A stretch of DNA of 64,000 nt from Virgibacillus natechei (GCF_026013645.1 NZ_CP110224.1:2232001-2296000), one strand, 5' to 3'. Positions 9,000 to 18,359 are shown, counted from the first letter of the stretch. Made by a program: numbers and translations. The notes: a model not told the origin generated them from the sequence alone.

Positions 9000-9441
9000 T
9001 TACCATTTTCATTTGCTCATGTAAAAAATCTAATAACTCGCTTAATGTTTCTGTTTGATCAGCAGAAAAATTTTCTAAAACCTCACCTAAATACTCTTGG
9101 CGTTTATCAATCACTTCATGAACGATTCTCTTTCCTTTATCTAAAACATGAATTCTAACTACACGTCTATCTTTTGAGTCACGAACTCTTTCAACCAGTT
9201 CATTTCTTTCCATTCGATCTACTAAATCAGTTGTTGTACTAAAAGCTAAACTTATTCTATTTGATAGCTCACCAATTGTTAAATCGCCTTCTTCTAACAG
9301 AAATTGTACAGCAACAAATTGTGGAGATGTGATCGGGTAATTATTTAATATTTTACGACCATTTTGTTTTACAATACCTGCAATATAACGAAGTCTTTTT
9401 TCTACATCTATAATGGCCTCAGTTGGTGCATCGTTATTCAA
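8989..9441 (-). CDS. ysmB: MarR-family transcriptional regulator
   Basis: A 150-residue winged-helix regulator. The DNA-binding region (about 55-105) contains LTIGELSNRISLAFSTTTDL and the wing RDSKDRRVVRIHV, typical of MarR. The ligand and target genes are unknown. It starts at a TTG preceded by AAGGGGGG and overlaps the racE reading frame start by 11 bases, so the two are probably co-transcribed, as in B. subtilis. It is divergent from gerE. Confidence 0.88.
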   Translation of the reverse strand: MNNDAPTEAIIDVEKRLRYIAGIVKQNGRKILNNYPITSPQFVAVQFLLEEGDLTIGELSNRISLAFSTTTDLVDRMERNELVERVRDSKDRRVVRIHVLDKGKRIVHEVIDKRQEYLGEVLENFSADQTETLSELLDFLHEQMKMVNEK

Positions 9442-9647
9442 AAGATCCCCCCTTATAACTTTCCTAAAGCTATGAAATTAGTTTAACATACCCGCCATGA
9501 AATTTGTCAGATTGAAGCAAATGATGGTATTTTTTCTTTGTTCGGTATTTTTCAGGGAAGACTCCTATTATTATACCAAAAAGACCAACTAATTTTACTG
9601 AAATATGCTCACCTGCAAATAATAAATTTCCTTTTGAAATAGTAAGC
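9442..9647. other. Intergenic region between ysmB and gerE
   Basis: This divergent control region holds the SigK-type gerE promoter at its right end and the ysmB ribosome site at its left. A 76-codon minus-strand frame runs through it (9470-9700), but its start lacks a good ribosome site and its protein resembles nothing I know, so I do not call it. Confidence 0.4.
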
Positions 9648-9675
9648 ACTATTTTTTCAAATGATTCATAAGCTA
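9648..9675 (+). promoter_or_regulatory. Candidate SigK promoter of gerE
   Basis: AC at 9648-9649, 17 bases, then CATAAGCTA at 9667-9675 matches the AC-N16/17-CATANNNTA pattern of SigK promoters. It lies 60 bases before gerE, which is a SigK-dependent mother-cell gene in B. subtilis. Confidence 0.55.
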
Positions 9676-9735
9676 TTGTGACTAAATAATTTCCCTTCAT
9701 TCTGCATCTCTATGACAGCAAGGAGGGGTTAACAT

Positions 9736-9960
9736 TTGGAGGACAACAACTATAAACCGAAGCAATTATTAACAAAACGCGAGAAAGAAGTATTCGAACT
9801 CTTGGTTCAGGACAAAACAACAAAAGAAATTGCCCAAGATTTATTTATATCTGAAAAAACTGTTCGTAACCACATTTCAAATGCTATGCAGAAATTAGGA
9901 GTTAAGGGGCGATCGCAAGCAGTAGTGGAGCTTCTTCGCATGGGGGAATTAAAGCTCTAA
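9736..9960 (+). CDS. gerE: Late-sporulation transcriptional regulator GerE
   Basis: A 74-residue LuxR-type helix-turn-helix protein that in B. subtilis modulates SigK-dependent coat genes in the mother cell. Almost the whole protein is the HTH domain: LLTKREKEVFELLVQDKTTK, then the recognition helix in ISEKTVRNHISNAMQKLGV. The C-terminal RSQAVVELLRMGEL closely matches B. subtilis GerE. It starts at TTG with AGGAGGGG seven bases upstream. It is transcribed against its neighbours and closed by its own terminator. Confidence 0.97.
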   Translation: MEDNNYKPKQLLTKREKEVFELLVQDKTTKEIAQDLFISEKTVRNHISNAMQKLGVKGRSQAVVELLRMGELKL

Positions 9961-9997
9961 AAAAAACCGGCTTTCCTAATGGAAAGTCGGTTTTTTT
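9961..9997 (+). terminator. Terminator of gerE
   Basis: ACCGGCTTTCC pairs with GGAAAGTCGGT (one G-U) around a TAAT loop, followed by seven T residues. The A-run on the other side could let it act for ysmA as well. Confidence 0.88.
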
Positions 9998-10076
9998 AGC
10001 AGTTAAACGTATATGCATATTCTCTTTCTGCATGGGCGCCATTTTGAGCACGCGTTTATAGCATTCTATGTATGCT

Positions 10077-10523
10077 CTAGACCTGTAACAATTCTTCTTT
10101 CATAGAATCAGTGAGTGAAATTGGATTACCTGTTTTTGGCTCAACGTACACTAACCTCCCACGGCCAGTTAGACTCACCTGTTCATCTTTATCCAAGGCC
10201 ATGTAATGGATATCAATTGATGTACTACCAACGTAATTAGCCTTTACAAATAAATTTATATAATCATCAAAAAACATTTGCTTATGATAATCACATTGCA
10301 AATCTGCCACTACTGGTATTGAGGTATCTTCTTGTTTTATATCATCGAATACGCTCATTGATTTTAAAAATTCAATACGAGCTTCTTCAAAGTATATAAA
10401 AGGGGATACATTATTGACATGACCAAACATATCTGTTTCAGAGAACCTTATTTTAATGGGTATAAAAAACGAGAATTCCGAGCGCCACTTCTCCATGTCT
10501 TTTATATATGAAATCGATTTCAA
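10077..10523 (-). CDS. ysmA: 4HBT-family acyl-CoA thioesterase
   Basis: A 148-residue hotdog-fold protein. The motif IRFSETDMFGHVNNVSPFIY (about 24-43) carries the Asp/His of the 4-hydroxybenzoyl-CoA thioesterase and YbgC group, followed by the FEEAR segment. The likely reaction is hydrolysis of an acyl-CoA; the acyl group is not predictable here. It starts at TTG with AGGAG 11 bases upstream. Its place between gerE and sdhB matches B. subtilis ysmA. Confidence 0.87.
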   Translation of the reverse strand: MKSISYIKDMEKWRSEFSFFIPIKIRFSETDMFGHVNNVSPFIYFEEARIEFLKSMSVFDDIKQEDTSIPVVADLQCDYHKQMFFDDYINLFVKANYVGSTSIDIHYMALDKDEQVSLTGRGRLVYVEPKTGNPISLTDSMKEELLQV

Positions 10524-10558
10524 GCCAACTCGTTCTCCTTTCTATTCTATAAATCTTA

Positions 10559-10596
10559 TAAAAAAATGGCCCTTACCATATATTGGAAAGGGCCAT
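10559..10596 (-). terminator. Terminator of the sdhCAB operon
   Basis: ATGGCCCTT (10566-10574) pairs with AAGGGCCAT (10588-10596), followed by a T-run on the minus strand. Confidence 0.88.
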
Positions 10597-10609
10597 GGTT
10601 TTTAGATAA

Positions 10610-11374
10610 TTAGTGTGCATTATCACTGCCGAAGAAATTTTTAAATGCTTGAATATTTGTATCACGATTCATGGCAGCAATAGAAGTTGTTAATGGGATT
10701 CCTTTTGGACAAACCTGTACACAGTTTTGAGCATTTCCACAACCGTCTATTCCACCTTCTTCCATCAAACCTTCTAATCTCTCACTAGCATTCATTTCAC
10801 CTGTTGGATGTGCATTAAACAGACGTACTTGTGAAAGAGCTGCTGGTCCGATAAAGTCTGATTTATCGTTAACATTTGGACAAGCTTCTAAACAAACACC
10901 ACAACTCATACATTTTGAAAGTTCATAAGCCCATTGACGTTTTTTCTCTGGCATACGAGGGCCAGGACCTAAATCATAGGTACCATCAATTGGAATCCAA
11001 GCTTTTACTTGTTTTAATGCATCAAACATTCCTTCACGATCCACAATTAAATCACGAACAACTGGAAACGTATCCATAGGAGCTAAACGTATTGGTTGTT
11101 CTAAATCATCCACTAGGGCTGCGCAAGATTGTGATGCGGTACCATTAATAACCATTGAACAAGCACCACACACTTCTTCCAAACAGCTCATATCCCAATA
11201 GACTGGAGCTGTCTTTTTTCCATTAGCATTAATAGGATTTTGTTGGATCTCCATTAAACCAGAAATAACATTCATGTTTGGACGATACGGAACGTTAAAA
11301 GTTTCTTCATAAGGAGCCGATTCTGCGTCATCTTGCCTTGTTATGATAAAGCTTACTGTTTGTTCTTCAACCAT
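10610..11374 (-). CDS. sdhB: Succinate dehydrogenase iron-sulfur subunit
   Basis: Electron-transfer subunit of respiratory complex II, bound to the inner face of the membrane between SdhA and SdhC. The 254 residues show the cysteines for all three clusters: the 2Fe-2S set at 64, 69, 72 and 84; CMSCGVC at 155-161 with Cys165; and Cys212, Cys218 and Cys222. Length is normal for the Bacillus type. It is the last gene of sdhCAB, 21 bases after sdhA, with GGGGAG before the ATG. Confidence 0.97.
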   Translation of the reverse strand: MVEEQTVSFIITRQDDAESAPYEETFNVPYRPNMNVISGLMEIQQNPINANGKKTAPVYWDMSCLEEVCGACSMVINGTASQSCAALVDDLEQPIRLAPMDTFPVVRDLIVDREGMFDALKQVKAWIPIDGTYDLGPGPRMPEKKRQWAYELSKCMSCGVCLEACPNVNDKSDFIGPAALSQVRLFNAHPTGEMNASERLEGLMEEGGIDGCGNAQNCVQVCPKGIPLTTSIAAMNRDTNIQAFKNFFGSDNAH

Positions 11375-11395
11375 TTTTACTTACTCCCCTCACTT

Positions 11396-13141
11396 TTATT
11401 TAGAATAGTCACGCTTACGAGGTGGAATTAACGAAGTATCCACTGCCTCATAACTTATGACGGGCGTTTCGGTTTCACGGTCAAAATCCGCTATCGTCGT
11501 TTTCAACCATTCTTCATCATTACGATCAGGAAATTCTGGCTTATAGTGCGCCCCGCGACTTTCATTACGGTTGTATGCTCCGATGGTAATAACTCGGGCT
11601 AAATGAAGCATGTTCTTTAATTGTCGAGTAAACATAACACCCTGATTACTCCATCGGGATGTATCATTTATACCAATATTCTCCCAGCGTTCTAATAGCT
11701 CGCTTATCTTTTTGTCTGTTTGAAGAAGTTTTTCATTGTCACGTACTACCGTAACATTATCCGTCATCAATTCTCCAAGCTCTTTGTGAAGACGATAGGC
11801 GTTTTCTTCACCTTCCATATTTATTAGCTTTTCAAATTTGTCTTTTTCTTCTTGTTCTCTTGCTTCAAATAATTCAGGTGGAAGATCATCAACATGTTTT
11901 TCTAATCCATCAACATATTTAATAGCACTTGGACCTGCTACATTACCACCGTGAATGGCAGACAATAGGGAGTTAGCACCTAAACGATTTCCACCATGCT
12001 GTGAATAATCGCACTCACCAGCTGCAAATATTCCAGGAATATTTGTCATTTGATCGTAATCAACCCATAATCCACCCATTGAATAATGAACAGCCGGGAA
12101 AATTTTCATTGGTACTTTTCGCGGATCCTCTCCAACGAATTTTTCGTAAATTTCAATGATCCCACCAAGTTTAACATCTAATTCTTTTGGGTCTTTATGT
12201 GATAAATCAAGGTAAACCATATTTTCGCCGTTTATTCCAAGTTTCTGATTCACACAAACATCAAAAATTTCACGCGTTGCAATATCACGAGGTACCAAGT
12301 TACCATATGCTGGATATTTCTCCTCTAGGAAGTACCATGGCTCTCCATCTTTATATGTCCATACTCTGCCGCCTTCACCACGTGCTGATTCACTCATTAG
12401 ACGCAACTTGTCATCACCTGGTATTGCTGTTGGATGAATTTGAATAAATTCTCCGTTGGCGTACTTAGCTCCTTGCTGGTATAGTGCGCTTGCAGCAGAA
12501 CCTGTATTAATCATGGAGTTTGTTGATTTACCAAATATGATACCAGGTCCGCCCGTAGCGATAATAGTTGCATCTGAAGGAAAGGATTTGATTTCATGTG
12601 TTTTAATATCCTGACCTACAATACCTCTCGCTACACCTTCATCATCTATAATTGCACCGAGAAATTCCCAGCTTTCATACTTTGTCACTAGACCTTCTAC
12701 TTCATAGCGACGAACTTGTTCATCCAGAGCGTAGAGCAATTGCTGTCCTGTAGTTGCTCCTGCATATGCTGTCCGGTGGTGTTGAGTACCACCGAAACGT
12801 CGAAAGTCAAGCAGCCCTTCAGGTGTGCGGTTGAACATAACCCCCATCCGGTCCAACATATGTATGATACTTGGCGCTGCATCAGCCATAGCTTTTACAG
12901 GTGGTTGGTTCGCTAGGAAGTCCCCACCATAGACTGAGTCATAAAAATGAATATCAGGTGAGTCACCTTCTCCTTTTGTATCTACTGCACCATTTATACC
13001 ACCTTGAGCACATACAGAGTGAGAACGTTTTACAGGTACGATAGAGAAAAGTTCTACATTCACGCCTGCTTCAGCTGCTTTTATTGTAGCCATTAATCCG
13101 GCAAGACCACCACCGACAACAGCAATTTTTCGATTACTCAT
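11396..13141 (-). CDS. sdhA: Succinate dehydrogenase flavoprotein subunit
   Basis: Oxidises succinate to fumarate with covalently bound FAD and passes electrons to SdhB. The 581-residue sequence has the dinucleotide-binding GGGLAGL at 10-16, the HSVCAQGGINGAV segment whose His41 is the expected FAD attachment site, RRFGGTQHHR, and HGGNRLGANSLL near the C-terminal third. Length is typical. It is the middle gene of the operon, 28 bases after sdhC. Confidence 0.98.
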   Translation of the reverse strand: MSNRKIAVVGGGLAGLMATIKAAEAGVNVELFSIVPVKRSHSVCAQGGINGAVDTKGEGDSPDIHFYDSVYGGDFLANQPPVKAMADAAPSIIHMLDRMGVMFNRTPEGLLDFRRFGGTQHHRTAYAGATTGQQLLYALDEQVRRYEVEGLVTKYESWEFLGAIIDDEGVARGIVGQDIKTHEIKSFPSDATIIATGGPGIIFGKSTNSMINTGSAASALYQQGAKYANGEFIQIHPTAIPGDDKLRLMSESARGEGGRVWTYKDGEPWYFLEEKYPAYGNLVPRDIATREIFDVCVNQKLGINGENMVYLDLSHKDPKELDVKLGGIIEIYEKFVGEDPRKVPMKIFPAVHYSMGGLWVDYDQMTNIPGIFAAGECDYSQHGGNRLGANSLLSAIHGGNVAGPSAIKYVDGLEKHVDDLPPELFEAREQEEKDKFEKLINMEGEENAYRLHKELGELMTDNVTVVRDNEKLLQTDKKISELLERWENIGINDTSRWSNQGVMFTRQLKNMLHLARVITIGAYNRNESRGAHYKPEFPDRNDEEWLKTTIADFDRETETPVISYEAVDTSLIPPRKRDYSK

Positions 13142-13169
13142 TGTTTACTACTCACTCCTTCTCTAAATA

Positions 13170-13790
13170 TTATACCCCAAATGCAAATGTGATCAATGTT
13201 CTGATTCCTAGATAACTCAAGCCTAGGAATACTACTAGTGTTACATATGTAGTAATCTTTTGGGATTTTGGTGATTGTGTAATACCCCAAGTTACTAAAA
13301 AGCTCCATAATCCGTTTGCAAAATGGAATGTTGTCGAAAGAACACCGACTACGTAGAACCAAAACATAAATGTGTTTGTTAAGATTCCTTCCATAAGACT
13401 ATAATCCAAATCTGCATTTCCCAATCCGATTTGAACACGTGTCTCCCAAACATGCCATACAATAAATATTAATGTAACAATACCAGTGAAACGTTGCAGG
13501 TAGAATAGCCAATTACGGAAAAAGCCGTATTTTCTTGTATTGTTTTTTGCTTCAAATACAATATAAACCCCTAAAATTGCATGAAACAAAATTGGCAAAT
13601 AAATGACGAAAGTTTCTAATAACAATACAAATGGAAGCCCTGCCATAACACCCGCGGCTTGATTGAAACTGTCCTCCCCATACACAGCAAAGTGGTTCAC
13701 AATTAGATGCTGAATCAAGAAGATTCCAATAGGAACGACTCCTAACAGTGAGTGTAATCTTCTGAAATAAAAATCACGATTTCCTGCCAT
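13170..13790 (-). CDS. sdhC: Succinate dehydrogenase cytochrome b558 subunit
   Basis: Membrane anchor of complex II that binds haem and reduces menaquinone. The 206 residues contain five hydrophobic segments and conserved histidines in HSLLG, LIQHLIVNHF, LFHAILG, WHVWE and FHFANG that supply the haem ligands in this di-haem family. It is the first gene of sdhCAB; the ATG follows AAGGGGGG. A sigma-A promoter lies about 120 bases upstream, leaving a leader with no obvious riboswitch. Confidence 0.96.
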   Translation of the reverse strand: MAGNRDFYFRRLHSLLGVVPIGIFLIQHLIVNHFAVYGEDSFNQAAGVMAGLPFVLLLETFVIYLPILFHAILGVYIVFEAKNNTRKYGFFRNWLFYLQRFTGIVTLIFIVWHVWETRVQIGLGNADLDYSLMEGILTNTFMFWFYVVGVLSTTFHFANGLWSFLVTWGITQSPKSQKITTYVTLVVFLGLSYLGIRTLITFAFGV

Positions 13791-13906
13791 GTGTTACCCC
13801 CCTTATCTACATTAAATAATTCTCTTTTGCACAACATCTAACAATTTAAGGATAAAATTACCTCATTACTATATTGTCTCTGCTTTGTACAAATTGTGAC
13901 ATATAT

Positions 13907-13935
13907 ATTGTACTTCTAACTATTATAAGCGTCAA
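13907..13935 (-). promoter_or_regulatory. SigA promoter of sdhCAB
   Basis: On the minus strand TTGACG (13930-13935), a 17-base spacer and TACAAT (13907-13912) give ten of twelve consensus bases. The leader would be about 110 nt. Confidence 0.75.
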
Positions 13936-13991
13936 GAAAACAGATTAATTTTTAATTTATAACACTGATTAAAATTAAATAATAAGGATAC

Positions 13992-14020
13992 TTGCGTATT
14001 GTTCTATTTATATAGATAAT
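13992..14020 (+). promoter_or_regulatory. Possible promoter of yslB
   Basis: TTGCGT (13992-13997), 17 bases, then GATAAT (14015-14020) precede yslB by about 65 bases. The -35 match is weak. Confidence 0.35.
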
Positions 14021-14084
14021 AATACTAGTAAACTATCTAAGGAACGGGATTACTATTTTATTGCATATAGAAAGGATGGCATTC

Positions 14085-14525
14085 ATGACACAAAAACAGA
14101 AACCACTTCTTGTCTCGCAACTCGACGAATTACATACAGCTGGAGCTGGGTATGATATATTGCGCTATATTAGTTTACCTGAAGTATTAGGAACACAATC
14201 CGATACACTCTTATATTTTATGGGAAGAAATCTAGCTAGAAAATTTGATATAAAAGCTTTAGAAGACATTTATTATATTTTCGAAAAATTAGGTTGGGGT
14301 AATTTAGATTTAATTAAAGAGAAAAGAAAAGAACTTACTTTTCATCTAATGGCAGATTCCGTTGCACAACGATTAAGTGCCTCATTTGAAACAGATTTTC
14401 GATTGGAAGGTGGATTCCTTGCAGAATCCATTCAAATGATAAGGGAAGAAAAAGAATGTGAATGTGTTGAAAAAATCAATTACAAAATTCACCAAATAGA
14501 GTTTACAGTAATATACACAGACTAG
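14085..14525 (+). CDS. yslB: YslB family protein (DUF2507)
   Basis: A 146-residue conserved cytoplasmic protein of the DUF2507 family. The sequence has the family pattern RYISLPEVLG, the LYFMGRNLARKF segment, FEKLGWGNL and GGFLAESIQ. The fold resembles V4R-type ligand-binding proteins, but its function is not established. The ATG at 14085 is chosen because AAAGGA lies eight bases upstream; ATG 14076 and TTG 14061 are less well placed. It is on the plus strand, divergent from sdhC and convergent with uvrC. Confidence 0.85.
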   Translation: MTQKQKPLLVSQLDELHTAGAGYDILRYISLPEVLGTQSDTLLYFMGRNLARKFDIKALEDIYYIFEKLGWGNLDLIKEKRKELTFHLMADSVAQRLSASFETDFRLEGGFLAESIQMIREEKECECVEKINYKIHQIEFTVIYTD

Positions 14526-14582
14526 ACTTAGTGTTAAAAGCAACAATATTTACGAAGAGCCTTTATTAAAACGAAAAATCTA

Positions 14583-14619
14583 CCTGCAGTTCTTGTACAA
14601 TCGAACTGCAGGCTTTTTA
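14583..14619. terminator. Bidirectional terminator between yslB and uvrC
   Basis: CCTGCAGTTC (14583-14592) pairs with GAACTGCAGG (14603-14612). CTTTTTAT follows on the plus strand and GATTTTTCG on the minus strand, so it can serve both convergent genes. Confidence 0.85.
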
Positions 14620-16395
14620 TTCACCCTTTGATAAATGCGTCATCAGGTTTTCAGCTGCATTCTTAGGAATACCTAACTTTGTCAACTCGATTAAGGAAGC
14701 ATTCCTTATTTCTTCGATTGATTTAAAATGTGTTAATAATAATTTTCTTCTCTTTTCTCCTATTCCTGGAATTTTATCTAATTCAGATTGGAATAAATTC
14801 TTACCGCGTAATTGACGGTGAAACGTAATAGCAAACCTGTGTACTTCGTCCTGTATTCGCTGTACTAAATAAAATTCCTGAGACTGCCTGGATAAAGGAA
14901 TCACTGTTGGAGGAACCCCGTATAATAGTTCACTCGTCTTATGTTTTTCGTCTTTTGACAACCCACATAAAGGGATATCCAAACCTAATTCATTCTCTAA
15001 GACGTCTAAAGCGGCACTCATTTGTCCTTTTCCACCATCAACCATTATTAAATCGGGTAAAGGAAGACCTTCTTTTAACACTCTTTTATATCGTCTCCTG
15101 ATAACTTCTCTCATTGTTTCATAATCATCAGGGCCTTCTACATCTTTAATTTTATACTTACGGTATTCTTTTTTATTTGGTCGTCCGTCTATAAAAGCAA
15201 CCATAGCAGAAACGGGATCCGTTCCCTGAATATTTGAATTATCGAAGGCTTCAATTCGATGTGGTATTTCAATGTTGAGAATTTCACCCAGTTGTTCAAC
15301 AGCAAGAATCGTTTTCGCTTCATCTCGCTCAATTAAGGAAAACTTCTCTTTCAAAGCAATTTCTGCATTCTTCATTGCTAGTTCAACCAATTCTTTTTTT
15401 CGCCCTCTATACGGTGTATGAACATCCGTTTCGAGTAATTCTTTCACTAACTCATCATTGGTTCCAATTGGCAACAATATTTGCTTTGGTTTAAGATGGT
15501 GCTGATGGAGATAGAATCGACCAATGTAACTAATGAAAGACTCCTCTGGATCATCAAAAAACGGAAATACTGCTACATCCCGTTCAATCAAATTTCCCTG
15601 CCTGACAAAGAAGGTTTGTATACACATCCATCCTTTATCATAACTATATCCGAAAATATCCCTGTCCGCACGATCCGTTAATGTCATCTTTTGTTGTTCC
15701 ATTACGACCTCAATGTGTTGAATCTGATCTCGCATTTCTTTTGCTCGCTCAAAATTGAGGTGTTCACTCGCCTCATACATTTTATTACTAATATCATTTT
15801 TTATAGATTTATATCCGCCATGTAAAAAAGAAGTAATCTTCTGTGCGATTGTTTTATATTCCTCCACAGATGGCGGACTTTCACTACACGCCAGACACTG
15901 ACCCATATGGTAATAAAGACAAGGTCTACCACGCGGATTATTACATTTCCTTAACGGATACAATCGATCGAGAAGTCTTTTCGTTTCCCTTGCCGCAATC
16001 ACATTTGGGTATGGCCCAAAATATTTTCCTTTATCTTTTTTTATATTACGCGTAACTAATAATCGTGGATGTCTTTCCGTTGTTATTTTCAAATAAGGAT
16101 ATGTCTTGTCATCCTTTAACATCACATTATACTTCGGGTCGTATTTTTTAATTAAGTTCATTTCCAGAATTAGAGCTTCGATTTCTGATGTTGTGACAAT
16201 ATATTCAAAATCATCAATTTCCTGGACTAAACGTTGGGTTTTATGATCATTTGCACCTGTAAAATAGGATCTGACACGGTTTTTCAAACGTTTGGACTTT
16301 CCTACATATATAACCGTGTTATGTTTATCTTTCATTAAATAACAACCTGACAGTCCTGGGAGAACTGCTAATTTTTCACTTATGGATGGATTCAT
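14617..16395 (-). CDS. uvrC: Excinuclease ABC subunit C
   Basis: The dual-incision nuclease of nucleotide excision repair. The 592-residue form starts at MNPSISEKL, which aligns with B. subtilis UvrC; an ATG four codons earlier (16407) is also in frame. The GIY-YIG domain is seen in [21 protein letters not shown], a UVR coiled-coil near residue 205, the C-terminal RNase H-like domain with [12 protein letters not shown] and MVDGGKGQ, and a helix-hairpin-helix end ([14 protein letters not shown]). It is adjacent to trxA as in B. subtilis. Confidence 0.97.
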   Translation of the reverse strand: MNPSISEKLAVLPGLSGCYLMKDKHNTVIYVGKSKRLKNRVRSYFTGANDHKTQRLVQEIDDFEYIVTTSEIEALILEMNLIKKYDPKYNVMLKDDKTYPYLKITTERHPRLLVTRNIKKDKGKYFGPYPNVIAARETKRLLDRLYPLRKCNNPRGRPCLYYHMGQCLACSESPPSVEEYKTIAQKITSFLHGGYKSIKNDISNKMYEASEHLNFERAKEMRDQIQHIEVVMEQQKMTLTDRADRDIFGYSYDKGWMCIQTFFVRQGNLIERDVAVFPFFDDPEESFISYIGRFYLHQHHLKPKQILLPIGTNDELVKELLETDVHTPYRGRKKELVELAMKNAEIALKEKFSLIERDEAKTILAVEQLGEILNIEIPHRIEAFDNSNIQGTDPVSAMVAFIDGRPNKKEYRKYKIKDVEGPDDYETMREVIRRRYKRVLKEGLPLPDLIMVDGGKGQMSAALDVLENELGLDIPLCGLSKDEKHKTSELLYGVPPTVIPLSRQSQEFYLVQRIQDEVHRFAITFHRQLRGKNLFQSELDKIPGIGEKRRKLLLTHFKSIEEIRNASLIELTKLGIPKNAAENLMTHLSKGE

Positions 16396-16427
16396 TATAT
16401 GCTTCATTCCTTAAATTTAAACGATTC

Positions 16428-16467
16428 TAATAAAGACAATCCCTTGTTATCATGCAACAAGGGATTG
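16428..16467 (-). terminator. Terminator of trxA
   Basis: CAATCCCTTGTT (16437-16448) pairs with AACAAGGGATTG (16456-16467). The T-tract after it on the minus strand is interrupted (TCTTTATT), so termination may be partial. Confidence 0.7.
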
Positions 16468-16495
16468 AAATTATGGTTCGTATCTAATTTATTTA

Positions 16496-16810
16496 TTACG
16501 CATGTTTGTTTATTAAATCAACAAGTGCTTCTTTAGGTTGAAAGCCGATAACTTGATCTACAACATTACCATCTTTAAATAGTAATAATGTCGGGATACT
16601 CATCACGCCATATTTACCAGCTGTTTCTTGGTTTTCGTCTACATCAAGTTTAACGATTTGGACTTTTTCTTCCATTTCGCCATCAATTTCTTCCAATACA
16701 GGTGCAATCATTTTACAAGGTCCACACCATGGCGCCCAAAAGTCTGCTAACACTAACCCTTCAGAAGTTTCCTTTGTGAAATCTTGATCTGATACATGTA
16801 CGATAGCCAT
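16496..16810 (-). CDS. trxA: Thioredoxin
   Basis: General cytoplasmic disulfide reductase, reduced by thioredoxin reductase. The 104-residue protein has the active site WCGPC at 28-32, the cis-Pro loop SIPTLLLF near 73-80 and the C-terminal GFQPKEAL. Length and motifs are typical. AGGAGGAATA precedes the ATG. It lies between etfA and uvrC, matching B. subtilis. Confidence 0.97.
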   Translation of the reverse strand: MAIVHVSDQDFTKETSEGLVLADFWAPWCGPCKMIAPVLEEIDGEMEEKVQIVKLDVDENQETAGKYGVMSIPTLLLFKDGNVVDQVIGFQPKEALVDLINKHA

Positions 16811-16967
16811 TCATTATTCCTCCTTCTTCAAAATCTTGTTGTAAGTATATCATCGATATTATCTGCATGCTAATACAATGCTTATACATTGTAAAATGTT
16901 CTATTATTTACTTGGCTCTTCGCCAAAATATATAGTTGACAAACTAGGTGTAATTGTGAATTATAGT
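16811..16967. other. Intergenic region upstream of trxA
   Basis: It contains the trxA leader and promoter region, in which I could not fix a single -35/-10 pair. A TTGACA at 16936-16941 faces the structured element at 16968 on the plus strand. Confidence 0.35.
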
Positions 16968-17150
16968 GCCCGCTGCGGAAAAACACTACGCTTTCCGTGG
17001 GCTTGAGCTCAGCCTTCGACGCACAGGACGTGCTAGTGCAGGTGTTGCGACAGGACGTCGCGAACTTAACCTGCCTCGGAAAAAAGAAGTTCGCTTATTT
17101 CCTGCGACTGCACTTTCCCATAGGAGTCTCCGTTTTTTTCCTCCGCTAGC
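16968..17150 (+). repeat. Structured intergenic element, possible ncRNA
   Basis: A relatively GC-rich block unlike its surroundings. It contains two hairpins with the same AGGAC loop (17021-17033 with stem GCAC/GTGC; 17047-17061 with stem GCGAC/GTCGC), a perfect 8-bp GCGAACTT/AAGTTCGC stem (17060-17067 with 17087-17094), and GTGCAG paired with CTGCAC. It ends in CGTTTTTTT. The edges (CTTTCCGTGGG and CCCATAGGAGTC) resemble a repeat I recall from intergenic regions of many Bacillaceae. A 70-codon frame across it is an artefact. Confidence 0.55.
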
Positions 17151-17217
17151 TAGTCTCATTATCATATTTATTCACTAATATCAACCATAGATTTTAGTGT
17201 TGACCCATTTACTTTAC

Positions 17218-17300
17218 AGGAACAAAAGCGCAAGCGCCCGTTTAGCAACGTACAAACTGCGCCGTTGCTGGGCACTGGAGCTGGACGTGGCTATTTCAGT
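17218..17300 (+). repeat. GC-rich intergenic hairpin element
   Basis: AGCAACG and CGTTGCT form a 7-bp stem extended by GCCC/GGGC across a GTTT bulge, preceded by AAGCGCAAGCGCCC and followed by GGAGCTGGACGTGG. The style resembles another repeat recalled from Bacillaceae intergenic regions. No second copy is seen in this window. Confidence 0.45.
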
Positions 17301-17342
17301 GTATAAGTTATCCACCTTTTAAATTCTATAGTTTCCTATGCA

Positions 17343-17374
17343 GGAAACAAAGAACCTGATCAATTGACCAGGTT
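17343..17374 (-). terminator. Terminator of the fadR-fadB-etfB-etfA operon
   Basis: GAACCTG (17352-17358) pairs with CAGGTTC (17368-17374), followed by TTTGTTTCC on the minus strand, shortly after the etfA stop. Confidence 0.75.
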
Positions 17375-17387
17375 CCCTACTACCTTT

Positions 17388-18359
17388 TTATTGATATTTT
17401 TTAATTTCTTCTATTAGTTGAGGGACGATATCAAACAGGTCACCAACGATACCATAGTCCGCTACATTGAAAATATTGGATTCTGCATCTTTGTTAATTG
17501 CCACAATAACTTTTGAATTGGACATACCAGCTAGATGTTGGATCGCTCCAGAGATTCCAACAGCTATATACAGATCAGGTGTTACAACTTTACCTGTTTG
17601 ACCAATTTGTAAGGAATAGTCACAGTACTCAGCGTCACATGCACCTCTTGATGCACCTACAGCACCTCCTAATATATCCGCTAACTCATATAGTGGTTTA
17701 AATCCTTCTTCACTTTTTACTCCACGTCCACCAGCTACGATAACATTTGCTTCTGATAAATCTACACCGTCAGCTGCTTTACGAACTACATCCTTAATGA
17801 TAGTTTTGATGTCCGTTATATCAACTTCTTTTGAAGACACGTCTCCCGAACGTGATTCATCGCGTTCTAACATCGGAATGTTATTCGGTCTTATGGTTAT
17901 AAAGGTGACACCGTTTGTAATAACTTTCTTCTCAAATGCTTTCCCCGAATAAATTGGCCTGATAAACGCAACCGTATCACCATCCACTTCCATATCCACT
18001 GCATCTGATATTAAACCAGACCCTAACTTACTGGCAAGCTTTGGCGTTAGATCCTTACCAACAGATGTATGACCCATCACAATTCCATCAGGCGACTCTT
18101 CGTTGATTACCGCCATTAACGCTTGACCATAGCCTTCGGATGTATACGTTTTCAAATTTTCGTGATTAACAGTAATGACACGATCAGCACCATAATAGAT
18201 CATTTCCTGCGCTTGATCATTTGACACGTCGTCACCACATAATACACCAACGATTTCTGCGTCCGTATTTATTTTCTTTCCCGTTGCAATTGCTTCAAAT
18301 GTAACATTACGTAAAGAACCGTCTCTACTTTCACCTATAACTAGTAATTTATTACTCAT
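17388..18359 (-). CDS. etfA: Electron transfer flavoprotein alpha subunit
   Basis: With EtfB it forms a heterodimeric FAD protein that accepts electrons from acyl-CoA dehydrogenases. The 323 residues show the N-terminal Rossmann-like domain and the FAD-binding C-terminal half, with [53 protein letters not shown] and KDAESNIF. Length is normal. It is the last gene of the beta-oxidation operon, 30 bases after etfB. Confidence 0.97.
   Translation of the reverse strand: MSNKLLVIGESRDGSLRNVTFEAIATGKKINTDAEIVGVLCGDDVSNDQAQEMIYYGADRVITVNHENLKTYTSEGYGQALMAVINEESPDGIVMGHTSVGKDLTPKLASKLGSGLISDAVDMEVDGDTVAFIRPIYSGKAFEKKVITNGVTFITIRPNNIPMLERDESRSGDVSSKEVDITDIKTIIKDVVRKAADGVDLSEANVIVAGGRGVKSEEGFKPLYELADILGGAVGASRGACDAEYCDYSLQIGQTGKVVTPDLYIAVGISGAIQHLAGMSNSKVIVAINKDAESNIFNVADYGIVGDLFDIVPQLIEEIKKYQ

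Noticed and set aside
9470..9700. 76-codon minus-strand ORF between ysmB and gerE
   Set aside because: It has no good ribosome site, resembles no known family, and overlaps the gerE control region.
10021..10076. Regulatory element between gerE and ysmA
   Set aside because: Nothing beyond the gerE terminator was visible there.
12697..12882. Minus-strand ORF inside sdhA in another frame
   Set aside because: It lies wholly within the intact sdhA reading frame and shows no independent start signal.
16966..17178. 70-codon plus-strand ORF with a proline- and arginine-rich product
   Set aside because: It is created by translating the structured GC-rich element; its RNA structure explains the composition better and no ribosome site is present.
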